A stretch of 36,528 nucleotides of DNA from M55B112 sp040880545. Lineage in GTDB: Bacteria > Bacteroidota > Bacteroidia > Bacteroidales > GCA-2748055. The notes under the pieces are model-generated. The model saw only the letters and a program-made list of their open reading frames with translations, was not told the origin of the DNA and searched no databases. The stretch covers positions 1-36,528 of the forward strand of contig JBBDIE010000056.1 in the NCBI GenBank assembly GCA_040880545.1. Reading direction: 5' to 3'. Positions 8,206-16,424 of this stretch are shown piece by piece. The position numbers and the translations under genes were made by a program. Positions within the stretch are counted from its first letter, which is position 1; every line of letters starts with the position of its first letter.

Positions 8206-8790
8206 ATGGCAAAAAAATCGCAAAAAGCTGAATACCAAAAGGAACCAAAGGATAAAAAGGTGGTTGAAGAAGTGTCGCAGGAGCAACAGGAAGTGAAAGA
8301 TACCGACTCAGGCAAAGGGGAGGAACCTGTTGCGGAGAAAAGTAAAGAAGTAGATTTGGAAGAAAAACTGGCAGAATTGCAGGACAAATACCTACGGTTG
8401 TCAGCAGAATATGACAATTACCGAAAACGAACGCTGCGTGAAAAAATGGAATTGCAGGAGGGAGCCAGGGAAGATATACTGGTAAATTTTCTGCCGGTGG
8501 TGGATGACCTGGAGCGGGCAATGGGCTCAGTGAAGGACGCCAAAGATATCCATGCTGTGAAGGAGGGCATGGAACTTATCTATACAAAATTCACCAAGTA
8601 CCTGCATCAACAAGGCGTGAAGGAGATAGAGGCATTAAACCTGGAACTGAATACCGATCAGCATGAAGCAATCACCAAGATACCGGTTGAGAGCAAGAAG
8701 AAAAAGGGGAAAGTTGTAGATGTGATAGAGAAAGGGTACATGCTCAGAGACAGGGTAATCCGATTTGCAAAAGTAGTAATTGGGGAATAA
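8206..8790 (+). CDS. grpE: GrpE nucleotide exchange factor
   Basis: A 194-residue co-chaperone that releases ADP from DnaK. The first 45 residues are low-complexity Lys/Glu/Gln. A long coiled-coil helix follows (about 48-85, LEEKLAELQDKYLRLSAEY then NYRKRT), then the four-helix region, and the C-terminal beta-wing with the family pattern around VEAIEKGYMLRDRVIRFAKV (here DVIEKGYMLRDRV, about 174-186). Length and domain order are normal. It is the first gene of a run that continues with dnaJ 4 bases later. dnaK is not in the window. Confidence 0.96.
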   Translation: MAKKSQKAEYQKEPKDKKVVEEVSQEQQEVKDTDSGKGEEPVAEKSKEVDLEEKLAELQDKYLRLSAEYDNYRKRTLREKMELQEGAREDILVNFLPVVDDLERAMGSVKDAKDIHAVKEGMELIYTKFTKYLHQQGVKEIEALNLELNTDQHEAITKIPVESKKKKGKVVDVIEKGYMLRDRVIRFAKVVIGE

Positions 8791-8794
8791 TATA

Positions 8795-9943
8795 ATGGGG
8801 AAAAAAGATTATTACGAAATATTAGAGGTATCAAAAAGTGCTTCACAGGATGAGATTAAGAAAGCTTACCGAAAGCAGGCGTTGAAATACCACCCGGATA
8901 AAAACCCGGGAGATTCGACGGCCGAAGATAAATTCAAGGAAGCGGCAGAGGCATATGAAGTACTGCGGGATGAAGAAAAACGCAGTAAATACGATCGTTA
9001 TGGCCATGCTGCATTTGATGGTGCCGGTGGTTTCGGTGGTGGCGGCATGACCATGGATGACATCTTCTCGCAATTTGGTGACATATTCAGCGGTTTTGGT
9101 TTTGGTGGTTTTGGTGGTTTTGGTGGGGGAACTACCGGACGGCGCGGGATCAACAAAGGGTCAAACCTGCGTGTGAGCGTAAAGCTTTCACTTTCCGATA
9201 TTGCCAGGGGTGTTGAGAAGAAGATCAAGGTTAAAAAATATACGTCCTGTGAGTCGTGTGGCGGAAACGGGGCAAAAAACGGCACAGCCACCAGCTCTTG
9301 CAGTACCTGTCATGGTGCAGGTCATGTTACCCAGGTAACCAACACTTTCCTCGGACAAATGCAAACACAGTCAACCTGTCCGACCTGCCGTGGTGAAGGA
9401 AAGATGATAAGTGAAAAATGTGAAGCATGTTACGGCGAGGGCATTATCAAAAACGATGAGGTGATCAGCATCAATATACCCGCAGGTGTTTCTGAAGGGA
9501 TGCAACTGAAGGTTAGTGGAAAGGGTAATGCACCAAGGCGTGGCGGTATCAATGGAGATCTGATCGTGGTAATAAAGGAAGAGCAGCATAACGAGTTGAT
9601 GCGCGACGGAAATGATTTGGTTTACCATCTTTTTCTCAGTGTTCCGCAGGCCATTTTGGGAGAAACCGTTGAAATCCCCACCATCGAATCGCGTGTCAAG
9701 ATCAAGATTGATCCGGGTACCCAGCCAGGGAAGATATTACGACTCCGGGGAAAAGGGGTACCGGATGTGAATGGATATGGAAAAGGAGACCTCCTTGTGA
9801 ATATCAATGTATGGATACCGAAGACCCTGAATGCCGACGAAAAGAAGGTAATTGACAAGTTGAACGGTGCTGAAAATTTTGAACCACAGCCACAAGCCAG
9901 TGATAAGGGCTTTTTTAACCGTATGAAAAACTTTTTTGAATAA
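8795..9943 (+). CDS. dnaJ: DnaJ (Hsp40) chaperone
   Basis: A 382-residue type I J-protein that stimulates DnaK ATPase activity and delivers unfolded clients. The J domain spans residues 1-70 with HPD at 33-35. A Gly/Phe-rich linker (about 75-120) contains a run of FGGFGG-type units. The zinc domain has all four CXXCXGXG repeats (CESCGGNG, CSTCHGAG, CPTCRGEG, CEACYGEG). The substrate-binding C-terminal domains follow (HLFLSVPQAILGETVEIPT). I chose the ATG at 8795, giving MGKKDYYEIL, over an upstream in-frame TTG because the J domain begins there. It is 8 bases upstream of the ABC ATPase gene. Confidence 0.97.
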   Translation: MGKKDYYEILEVSKSASQDEIKKAYRKQALKYHPDKNPGDSTAEDKFKEAAEAYEVLRDEEKRSKYDRYGHAAFDGAGGFGGGGMTMDDIFSQFGDIFSGFGFGGFGGFGGGTTGRRGINKGSNLRVSVKLSLSDIARGVEKKIKVKKYTSCESCGGNGAKNGTATSSCSTCHGAGHVTQVTNTFLGQMQTQSTCPTCRGEGKMISEKCEACYGEGIIKNDEVISINIPAGVSEGMQLKVSGKGNAPRRGGINGDLIVVIKEEQHNELMRDGNDLVYHLFLSVPQAILGETVEIPTIESRVKIKIDPGTQPGKILRLRGKGVPDVNGYGKGDLLVNINVWIPKTLNADEKKVIDKLNGAENFEPQPQASDKGFFNRMKNFFE

Positions 9944-9951
9944 CTTGACCC

Positions 9952-10896
9952 ATGAACAAGCTTACCACGGAAAACATTGTAAAGGATTTCCAGGGCCACC
10001 GCGCACTTGACAATGTTTCCATAACTGTGCCCAAGGGCAGTATTTTCGGACTGCTCGGGCCCAACGGAGCAGGCAAGACCACACTTATCCGCATTATTAA
10101 CCAGATCACCGCCCCCGATACCGGCACCATCATTTTCGACGGGAAACCCCTGAAGCGGGATGATGTGTTCAGAATCGGATACCTCCCTGAAGAGCGGGGA
10201 CTTTATAAAAAAATGAAGGTTGGCGAACAATCGTTGTACCTGGCACAGCTCAAAGGGCTGAGCAATGCAGAGGCCAGAAAAAGGCTGAAATACTGGTTTG
10301 AAAAGTTCGATATCGGAGGGTGGTGGAACAAGAAGGTTGAAGAACTATCCAAAGGGATGCAACAGAAGGTGCAGTTCATTACAACAGTACTCCATGAACC
10401 CGAACTGTTAATCTTCGACGAGCCGTTCAGCGGATTCGATCCCATCAATGTAAACCTGCTGAAGAAAGAGATCCTGCAGCTAAAGGAAAATGGTGCCACC
10501 ATCATTTTCTCCACGCACAACATGGCATCCGTGGAAGAACTCTGCGACCACATCTCTCTGATCAATGATTCCAGGACCCTGCTGGCAGGAGAGGTACGTG
10601 AAGTAAGAAACAAATTCAGCTCTGATGTGATCAGTGTCGGTTTTGAAGGAGATCCGGAGAAGATCAGGCAAAACCTGGACAGCAGATTCGAGGTGCTGGA
10701 GATCAAGGAGAACGGCATTGGAAAGGAGGCACGAATAAAACTACCGGAGGATGCAAAACCAAATGAACTAATTAACGCGCTGGTTAAAATTACAAGCATC
10801 CATTCGTATAACGAGGTGATTCCCGGAATGAATGATATTTTCATCCAGGTGGTCGAATCTGCATCTGAAAATAAGCAAAGCAACAGCCATGAATAA
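9952..10896 (+). CDS. ABC-2 transporter ATP-binding protein
   Basis: A 314-residue ATPase of the NatA/CcmA-like class. Walker A is GPNGAGKTT (about residues 37-45), the Q-loop region is GYLPEERGLY, the signature is LSKGMQQKVQF, Walker B is LLIFDEPFSGFDP, and the switch His is in STHNMAS. An additional C-terminal domain (about 225-314, DUF4162-like) is typical of these exporters. The stop overlaps the permease start (ATGAATAA), indicating translational coupling. The pair probably exports a small molecule, ion, lipid or drug. The substrate cannot be read from sequence. Its place behind dnaJ suggests a stress-linked transcript, which is inference. Confidence 0.92.
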   Translation: MNKLTTENIVKDFQGHRALDNVSITVPKGSIFGLLGPNGAGKTTLIRIINQITAPDTGTIIFDGKPLKRDDVFRIGYLPEERGLYKKMKVGEQSLYLAQLKGLSNAEARKRLKYWFEKFDIGGWWNKKVEELSKGMQQKVQFITTVLHEPELLIFDEPFSGFDPINVNLLKKEILQLKENGATIIFSTHNMASVEELCDHISLINDSRTLLAGEVREVRNKFSSDVISVGFEGDPEKIRQNLDSRFEVLEIKENGIGKEARIKLPEDAKPNELINALVKITSIHSYNEVIPGMNDIFIQVVESASENKQSNSHE

Positions 10897-12262
10897 GATT
10901 AGCCTGATCATTAAACGGGAATACTTAACCCGTGTCCGGAAAAAGTCGTTTATTATCATGTCAATCGTTGGGCCATTGCTTTTTGCAGCATTGATGGTCC
11001 TCCCTGCATTGCTGGCCAACCTGGAAGACAAGGAGGTTAAAAATATCGCTGTGATTGACGAATCACTGGTACTTACCTCATACGCCAACGGGAAGCTGGT
11101 GAGCGTAATTCCTGAAACAGAATTCCTTAAGTTCAGTGCACTCGATGATGTGGACCTTAAAGTACTTCAGGAAAATTTTGCCAATACGGGATACTACGCG
11201 GTATTGTTCATCCCTTCCAACATTCTGAATTCAGAAAGGGCCATTCTCTATTCCGACAAACAGCCCAGCCTGGATGTCTCCTCCCATATCAGGAATGCCA
11301 TGGAGAAAGAGATTGAAAACATGAAGCTTATCGCGAACGATATTGAAAACCTGGAGCAGATCCTGCAGGAGATTGAGACCAATATCAAGGTATCGAATAT
11401 TAAATGGACAAAGAGTGGGGAGGCAAAAAAGAGTAATACGGGACTTGTCATGGGAATCGGGTATGCATCCGGATTGTTGGTCTACATGTTTATCTTCATT
11501 TATGGTTCCATGGTTATGCGCGGGGTGATCGAAGAGAAAACCAGCCGGATCGTGGAGGTGATTGTAAGCTCCGTAAGGCCATTCCAACTGATGATGGGAA
11601 AGATCATTGGTGTGGGGCTTGTAGGTCTGACACAATTTGTAATCTGGGTGGTATTTACCGGGGTTCTTGTTGTGGGTGCATCGGCCGTGTTTGGTACGCA
11701 AATGCAGCAGAATACGCCTGTTGAGCAGTTGTCGGGAAACGAACTGTTCAGCCAGCAGGCAGAAGCTTCAGAGGCCATGGAGGAATTTACGGGAAATGAC
11801 GACTTCCTGTTGGATATTATGGGTTCATTCGAATCTATAGAACCTGGAAAAATACTGATAGCTTTCCTGTTTTTCTTCCTTTTCGGCTTCCTGATGTACG
11901 GTTCCCTGTTCGCCATCATTGGATCGGCGGTGGACAATGAAACAGAGACCCAGCAATTTATGCTGCCGGTAACACTTCCCCTGATACTGGGGATCGTACT
12001 CATGGCCAATGTAATGAATAATCCAGACGGACCACTTGCCTTCTGGTTCAGTATGTTTCCCCTGACCTCCCCGGTTATCATGATGGTAAGGATGCCTTTT
12101 GACGTGCCGGTATGGGAACTTTTGCTTTCCGCATTCCTGCTCATCATAACCATCCTGGGTGCGATCTGGATGGCGGGAAAAATTTACAGGACAGGAATAC
12201 TGATGTACGGAAAAAAGGTAACATATAAGGAGTTGTGGAAATGGCTCAGATATAGGAACTGA
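10889..12262 (+). CDS. ABC-2 family transporter permease (NatB-like)
   Basis: A 457-residue membrane protein, partner of the preceding ATPase. It has an N-terminal membrane segment (about 23-45), a large extracytoplasmic domain (about 46-185), then a cluster of membrane segments (about 190-215, 240-272, 325-350, 365-385, 395-420). This is the ABC2_membrane_3 / NatB layout. The chosen ATG (10889) overlaps the ATPase stop by 8 bases; an earlier in-frame ATG at 10832 would add 19 residues inside the ATPase gene and is unlikely. Only 2 bases separate its stop from the Ppx/GppA start. Confidence 0.88.
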   Translation: MNKISLIIKREYLTRVRKKSFIIMSIVGPLLFAALMVLPALLANLEDKEVKNIAVIDESLVLTSYANGKLVSVIPETEFLKFSALDDVDLKVLQENFANTGYYAVLFIPSNILNSERAILYSDKQPSLDVSSHIRNAMEKEIENMKLIANDIENLEQILQEIETNIKVSNIKWTKSGEAKKSNTGLVMGIGYASGLLVYMFIFIYGSMVMRGVIEEKTSRIVEVIVSSVRPFQLMMGKIIGVGLVGLTQFVIWVVFTGVLVVGASAVFGTQMQQNTPVEQLSGNELFSQQAEASEAMEEFTGNDDFLLDIMGSFESIEPGKILIAFLFFFLFGFLMYGSLFAIIGSAVDNETETQQFMLPVTLPLILGIVLMANVMNNPDGPLAFWFSMFPLTSPVIMMVRMPFDVPVWELLLSAFLLIITILGAIWMAGKIYRTGILMYGKKVTYKELWKWLRYRN

Positions 12263-12264
12263 TC

Positions 12265-13182
12265 ATGCGTGCAGCAATATTTGATTTCGGGACCAACACC
12301 TTCAATCTGCTGGTAGCAGAAAAGAGCGGCGACGGTTTTCGTATCCTCTACTCAGGTAAACAGCCGGTAAAGCTGGGTAAAGGGGGGATCAACGACCGCA
12401 ACATCACTCCGGAAGCCATGGAACGTGGCTACAGGGCCATTGCCAACCATTTCAAAACTATTGAAACTTTCGGAGTCTCCGATATACACGCCTACGCCAC
12501 TTCAGCCATACGCAATGCCGGAAACGGAAAGGTGTTCGCGGAAGAGATCCATCGACGGTTCGGGTTCTCCCTGAACATTATCGCCGGTGATGAAGAGGCT
12601 GCCCTGATCTACGAAGGGGTCAGGGAATCGGTCAGATTCGGGGACGAAACAGCCATGATCCTGGATATCGGGGGCGGCAGCAATGAATTTATTATCTGCC
12701 ATGCCGGGGGTATCCTCTGGAAACAAAGTTTCGAACTGGGGATGGCCAGAATCATTGAAATGTTCACCATTTCAGACCCGATCACTTCCACTGAAGCCAA
12801 CCGGATTGAAATGCATTACAAGGCTGAACTAAAGCCGTTGTTGGTACAGGCGGAGAAATATAATCCAACTTTATTGGTAGGTGCATCAGGTACCTTTGAT
12901 ACCATCGCAGCCATGGCCCAACACCGGTATAAAAATATGTACCATACAGACGATTCCTCCAGGGAAGTGTCCCTTGAACATTTCAGGGAATTACTCGACC
13001 TTATACTAACTTCCACGACCAAAGAAAGGTTATTGATGCCCGGGATGGAACCTGTGAGAGTGGAAATGATCGTTCCGGCGATGATTTTTATTAATTTTGT
13101 GATCAACAAATGTAACCTGGTATCCATAAGACAAACCAATTATGCATTGAAAGAGGGTGTGATGTCACGGCTGATCAAATAA
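12265..13182 (+). CDS. Ppx/GppA-family phosphatase (short form)
   Basis: A 305-residue member of the exopolyphosphatase / guanosine pentaphosphate phosphatase family in the actin-like ATPase fold. It starts directly with the phosphate-binding motif FDFGTNTFNLL (residues 6-16), continues with YATSAIRNA (about 76-84), and has the second phosphate motif LDIGGGSNEF (about 133-142) and GASGTFDT (about 211-218). It lacks the long C-terminal domains of E. coli Ppx (over 500 residues), so it is the two-lobe core only. Likely activity is hydrolysis of polyphosphate or pppGpp; which one is not decidable here. It sits between the ABC permease and the response regulator with 2-base and 12-base gaps. Confidence 0.9.
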   Translation: MRAAIFDFGTNTFNLLVAEKSGDGFRILYSGKQPVKLGKGGINDRNITPEAMERGYRAIANHFKTIETFGVSDIHAYATSAIRNAGNGKVFAEEIHRRFGFSLNIIAGDEEAALIYEGVRESVRFGDETAMILDIGGGSNEFIICHAGGILWKQSFELGMARIIEMFTISDPITSTEANRIEMHYKAELKPLLVQAEKYNPTLLVGASGTFDTIAAMAQHRYKNMYHTDDSSREVSLEHFRELLDLILTSTTKERLLMPGMEPVRVEMIVPAMIFINFVINKCNLVSIRQTNYALKEGVMSRLIK

Positions 13183-13194
13183 TAAACTGAAAAT

Positions 13195-14361
13195 ATGTCA
13201 AAAATTCTTGTTATCGACGACGAAAAGAGTATCAGGAACGCTCTTCTGGAGATACTTACCTACGAACAATTTGAAGTAGCACTTGCCGAGAACGGCCCGG
13301 AAGGACTGGAGAAGTTTACGGAAGATAATTTTGACATCGTCCTGTGCGACATAAAAATGCCGGAGATGGACGGGATCGATGTGCTTGAAAAGATCATCGA
13401 AACAGGCAAGGATGTGCAGGTGATCATGATCTCGGGGCACGGAAACGTTGAGAATGCAGTGGATGCGATCAAGAAAGGTGCATACGATTTCATCGAAAAA
13501 CCACTGGACCTTAACAGGCTGCTGATCACTGTAAGAAATGCACTGGACAACCGGTCATTGGCCACTGAAAACAAAGTACTTAAGAAAAAGGTGAACAAAG
13601 CCTATGAGATGGTTGGGAATTCACCTGCCATCGGGAAGGTGAAGGAGATGATTGAACGGGTGGCCCCTACCGATGCGCGTGTGCTGATCACCGGATCCAA
13701 CGGCACAGGAAAAGAACTGGTGGCACGCTGGCTCCATGAAAAAAGCAACCGGGCAAATGGCCCTTTCATCGAAGTAAACTGTGCGGCTATTCCATCGGAA
13801 TTAATTGAAAGTGAACTATTCGGCCACGAAAAGGGAGCCTTCACCTCCGCCATCAAGCAGAGAAAAGGCAAATTTGAACAGGCCGATGAAGGAACCATCT
13901 TCCTGGATGAGATTGGCGACATGAGCCTGTCGGCCCAGGCTAAGGTGCTTCGGGCGCTGCAGGAAAATAAAATATCCAGGGTTGGAAGTGACAAGGACAT
14001 CAATGTGAATGTGCGTATCCTGGCTGCCACGAACAAAAACATAAAGGAGGAGATCGCCAGATCCACTTTCAGGGAGGACCTGTACCACAGGTTAAGTGTA
14101 ATACTGATTCATGTACCTGCGCTTAACGAAAGACTGGAAGATATTCGGGTGCTGGCCGATCACTTCAACCAGCAGATCTGTGAAGAGTATGGCATTTCTC
14201 CCAAAGAGATTACCCCCGAGGCCATAGAAGCGTTCAAATCCATTAACTGGACAGGTAACATCCGTGAATTCAGGAATGTGCTGGAACGGCTGGTGATCAT
14301 GTGCGACCAGAAGATTGATGGCAAGGATGTAAAGGCCTTTGCGAGGCCGATTTCCAGTTAG
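13195..14361 (+). CDS. Sigma-54-type response regulator lacking an HTH domain
   Basis: A 388-residue regulator. The receiver domain (1-120) has phospho-acceptor Asp52 (LCDIKMPEMDG), acidic Asp8/Asp9, the switch Ser80 and Lys102. A linker leads to an AAA+ domain (about 140-365): Walker A GSNGTGK (167-173), the sigma-54 contact loop GAFTSA (214-219), Walker B IFLDEIGD, and Arg residues in FREDLYHRL (292-300). The consensus loop is GAFTGA, so the fifth position is Ser. The protein ends about 25 residues after the sensor II-like NIREFRN (355-361), with no room for the Fis-type DNA-binding helix-turn-helix of NtrC. No histidine kinase is adjacent. It may activate sigma-54 RNA polymerase without specific DNA binding. 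Confidence 0.9.
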   Translation: MSKILVIDDEKSIRNALLEILTYEQFEVALAENGPEGLEKFTEDNFDIVLCDIKMPEMDGIDVLEKIIETGKDVQVIMISGHGNVENAVDAIKKGAYDFIEKPLDLNRLLITVRNALDNRSLATENKVLKKKVNKAYEMVGNSPAIGKVKEMIERVAPTDARVLITGSNGTGKELVARWLHEKSNRANGPFIEVNCAAIPSELIESELFGHEKGAFTSAIKQRKGKFEQADEGTIFLDEIGDMSLSAQAKVLRALQENKISRVGSDKDINVNVRILAATNKNIKEEIARSTFREDLYHRLSVILIHVPALNERLEDIRVLADHFNQQICEEYGISPKEITPEAIEAFKSINWTGNIREFRNVLERLVIMCDQKIDGKDVKAFARPISS

Positions 14362-14608
14362 GGGTTGTTGGGCTTGGAGAGAGGTTTTTGACGTAACATG
14401 AGAGGGTGCAGGTATTCATTCTGCGTGACTTTTTTTAACCACATAGTTACGGGAGAAGCAAGCTTGCGCAGCATTTTGATACCAATAATTCACCCCATTG
14501 GTACCAAAGAACCCCCATTCACCCCATAATCCGGTATTAATGTATCTCAATCGGTGTAATGGCCATACATTCGTGGTGTAAAAGTTAAATTACATTTAAA
14601 CCTAGACC
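14362..14608. other. Intergenic with dispersed repeat and inverted repeat
   Basis: These 247 bases separate the response regulator and the flavoprotein gene. Around 14425-14475 there is a relic of the dispersed TTTTTTTAACCACA element, also ending in a GCAAGCTTGC block. At 14480-14503 there is a perfect TACCAAT / ATTGGTA inverted repeat with a 10-base spacer. ATTCACCCCAT occurs twice, about 29 bases apart. No gene is evident. Confidence 0.5.
14480..14503. promoter_or_regulatory. Inverted repeat TACCAAT-N10-ATTGGTA
   Basis: Two perfect 7-base arms flank a 10-base spacer about 105 bases before the flavoprotein ATG. The geometry would suit a dimeric repressor or activator site. There is no independent evidence that it is used. 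Confidence 0.3.
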
Positions 14609-15769
14609 ATGAAGTCATTTAGAATTGGAGATCTGGAGATACGCATTCCTATTGTACAGGGAGGCATGGGCGTTGGCATTTCAATGTCAGGACTGGCCTC
14701 GGCAGTTGCAAACATGGGCGGGATCGGAATTATATCAACAGTTGCCATCGGGCTCACCGACAGGGAGGCCATGAAGAATTATAAGAAGCGGAACATAGCG
14801 GTGTTGCAGCGGGAGATCCGTAAGGCACGGGAACTCTCTGCCGGGGTACTGGGTGTGAACATTATGGCGGTGCTGACCGACTTCTCGGAGATGGTGAAAA
14901 CTTCCATTGAGGAGGGTATTGATATTATCTTCTCCGGTGCCGGTCTTCCGCTGGATCTTCCAAAATACCTTACCGAGGGGTCGAAAACAAAGCTTGTTCC
15001 CATCGTCTCTTCGGGCAGGGCTGCCAATATAATAGCCACCAAGTGGAAACAAAACTACGACTACCTTCCGGATGCCTTTGTGGTTGAAGGGCCAAAGGCC
15101 GGGGGTCACCTGGGTTTCAAGGCTAATGCACTGGATGAGATCGGCAATACCCTTGAGAACCTGGTGGATGAGGTACTGAAGGTGGCGCGGGATCTGAAGG
15201 AGCGGTTCAACAAGGATGTCCCGGTGATTGCAGCAGGTGGAATCTACAGCGGGGACGACATTTACAAGATTATTGAGCAGGGTGCTTCTGCCGTTCAGCT
15301 GGGTACCCGTTTTGTCGCTACCGAGGAATGCGATGCTGCACCTGAATTCAAGAATGCCTTTATAGCGGCAAAGGCCGAAGATATACAAATCATAAAGAGT
15401 CCTGTGGGAATGCCTGGCAGAACCATCTTCAATAATTTCCTCGAGGAGGCGGTGAAGGGCAACAGGCGTCCAAAAGTCTGTATGCACCACTGCATTAAAT
15501 CGTGCGATCCGAAAACCACCTCCTACTGTATTGCCGATGCACTGTTTCAGGCCTATAAAGGAAACCTGAATGACGGTTTTGTCTTTACCGGAACCAATGC
15601 CGGGAGAATCGAAAAGATCTCCACGGTGAAGGAGCTGATCAATGAGCTGGTGACGGAGTATGAGGTATCGGAGAAAGCAAGCATAGAAAGTACTGTTAAT
15701 GCGGTGTTGAACAGCACATCTGCCGACCATTTACCTGGTAACAACGGGGAGCAGGATAGGGAGATATAA
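14609..15769 (+). CDS. Nitronate monooxygenase family FMN protein with Cys cluster
   Basis: A 386-residue TIM-barrel flavoprotein of the 2-nitropropane dioxygenase / nitronate monooxygenase family. The N-terminal QGGMGVGIS (17-25), the catalytic-type His167 in EGPKAGGHLG, and the FMN phosphate site AAGGIYSGDDI (208-218) plus QLGTRF (230-235) are all present. Unusual is a compact cysteine set, Cys291, Cys295, Cys299 and Cys307 (C-X3-C-X3-C-X7-C), which could bind a metal or an Fe-S cluster. The last 20 residues are polar and probably disordered. Members oxidise nitronates, and some relatives are enoyl-ACP reductases (FabK). The exact substrate is undecided. It stands alone, preceded by its own 247-base spacer. 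Confidence 0.85.
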   Translation: MKSFRIGDLEIRIPIVQGGMGVGISMSGLASAVANMGGIGIISTVAIGLTDREAMKNYKKRNIAVLQREIRKARELSAGVLGVNIMAVLTDFSEMVKTSIEEGIDIIFSGAGLPLDLPKYLTEGSKTKLVPIVSSGRAANIIATKWKQNYDYLPDAFVVEGPKAGGHLGFKANALDEIGNTLENLVDEVLKVARDLKERFNKDVPVIAAGGIYSGDDIYKIIEQGASAVQLGTRFVATEECDAAPEFKNAFIAAKAEDIQIIKSPVGMPGRTIFNNFLEEAVKGNRRPKVCMHHCIKSCDPKTTSYCIADALFQAYKGNLNDGFVFTGTNAGRIEKISTVKELINELVTEYEVSEKASIESTVNAVLNSTSADHLPGNNGEQDREI

Positions 15770-16214
15770 CCCTTTGACAAATCCTATAATCCAATCGTCT
15801 ATAATGAATAGTTCACCCGAAAGATCGGTATAAATAAGCGGATTATTCAGACAGTAACTATATCGGTAAACCCATATCCGATAGCTATCGGATCAGAGAT
15901 TTTCTTCCGATTTTTCAATGACCAGGATCCAACCCAATTCAAGAACTTCTATACCCACTAAGGCAGTAATTTTTCTTTTTACTCGCGGCTTGTTTATTTT
16001 CATTTAAGCTCGTGCGTCCTTCGGGATGCAATTGACCTTCTTTTTTCAATTCAAAAAACTCAGTTGAAAAAAAGAAAAAAGCCAGCCCGTTTAACAGAGC
16101 TAAGCATTTTAAAGCTTAGGAAACTTGCAAAGCCCGCGGGGGAAGGTCTTTTGGAACGGAAATTGATGTTATATGAAAATAGTGTATTTTTGTTGAAAAC
16201 AGTAAATAATTGTC
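15770..16214. other. Intergenic with palindromes
   Basis: These 445 bases have no convincing gene. They hold an 18-base perfect palindrome (15876-15893) and a purine/pyrimidine inverted repeat (16038-16078) whose arms are TTCTTTTTTCAA and TTGAAAAAAAGAA around a roughly 14-base loop. The frame at 16064-16249 starts with TTG, is Lys-rich at first, and overlaps the antitoxin start, so I do not call it. Confidence 0.6.
15876..15893. repeat. 18-base perfect palindrome
   Basis: ATCCGATAGCTATCGGAT reads the same on both strands. It lies mid-spacer, over 100 bases from either gene, so a mobile or genome-wide iterated palindrome seems more likely than an operator. Confidence 0.6.
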
Positions 16215-16424
16215 ATGACACGCATTGTAATCGACATACCGGACAGTAAGGTGGGATTCTTTATGGAGCTTATTAAAAACCTGGGGATAAAAAAAGTGCA
16301 GAAGCTTTCCGATCAGCAAAAAAGCTTTGTCGATGACCTGCAACACTCCCTGGAACAGGTAAAACAACACCAGGAAGGAAAAATCAAACTCCCACCGGCT
16401 GAAGATTTCCTCAATGAGCTATAA
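16215..16424 (+). CDS. Antitoxin of a RelE/ParE-type pair
   Basis: A 69-residue acidic-to-neutral small protein. The N-terminal TRIVIDIPDSK looks like the beta strand of a DNA-binding ribbon-helix-helix or RelB-like dimer. Residues 15-55 are helical, and the C-terminal PPAEDFLNEL resembles a toxin-wrapping tail. It precedes and overlaps the toxin gene by 11 bases (ATGAGCTATAA), the usual antitoxin-first order. Such antitoxins neutralise the toxin by binding and repress their own promoter, probably in the AT-rich sequence before 16215. I do not recognise the exact family by name. Confidence 0.75.
   Translation: MTRIVIDIPDSKVGFFMELIKNLGIKKVQKLSDQQKSFVDDLQHSLEQVKQHQEGKIKLPPAEDFLNEL

Noticed and set aside
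16064..16249. Possible 61-residue Lys-rich protein
   Set aside because: It starts with TTG within an A-rich inverted repeat, overlaps the antitoxin start in another frame, and shows no recognisable domain.
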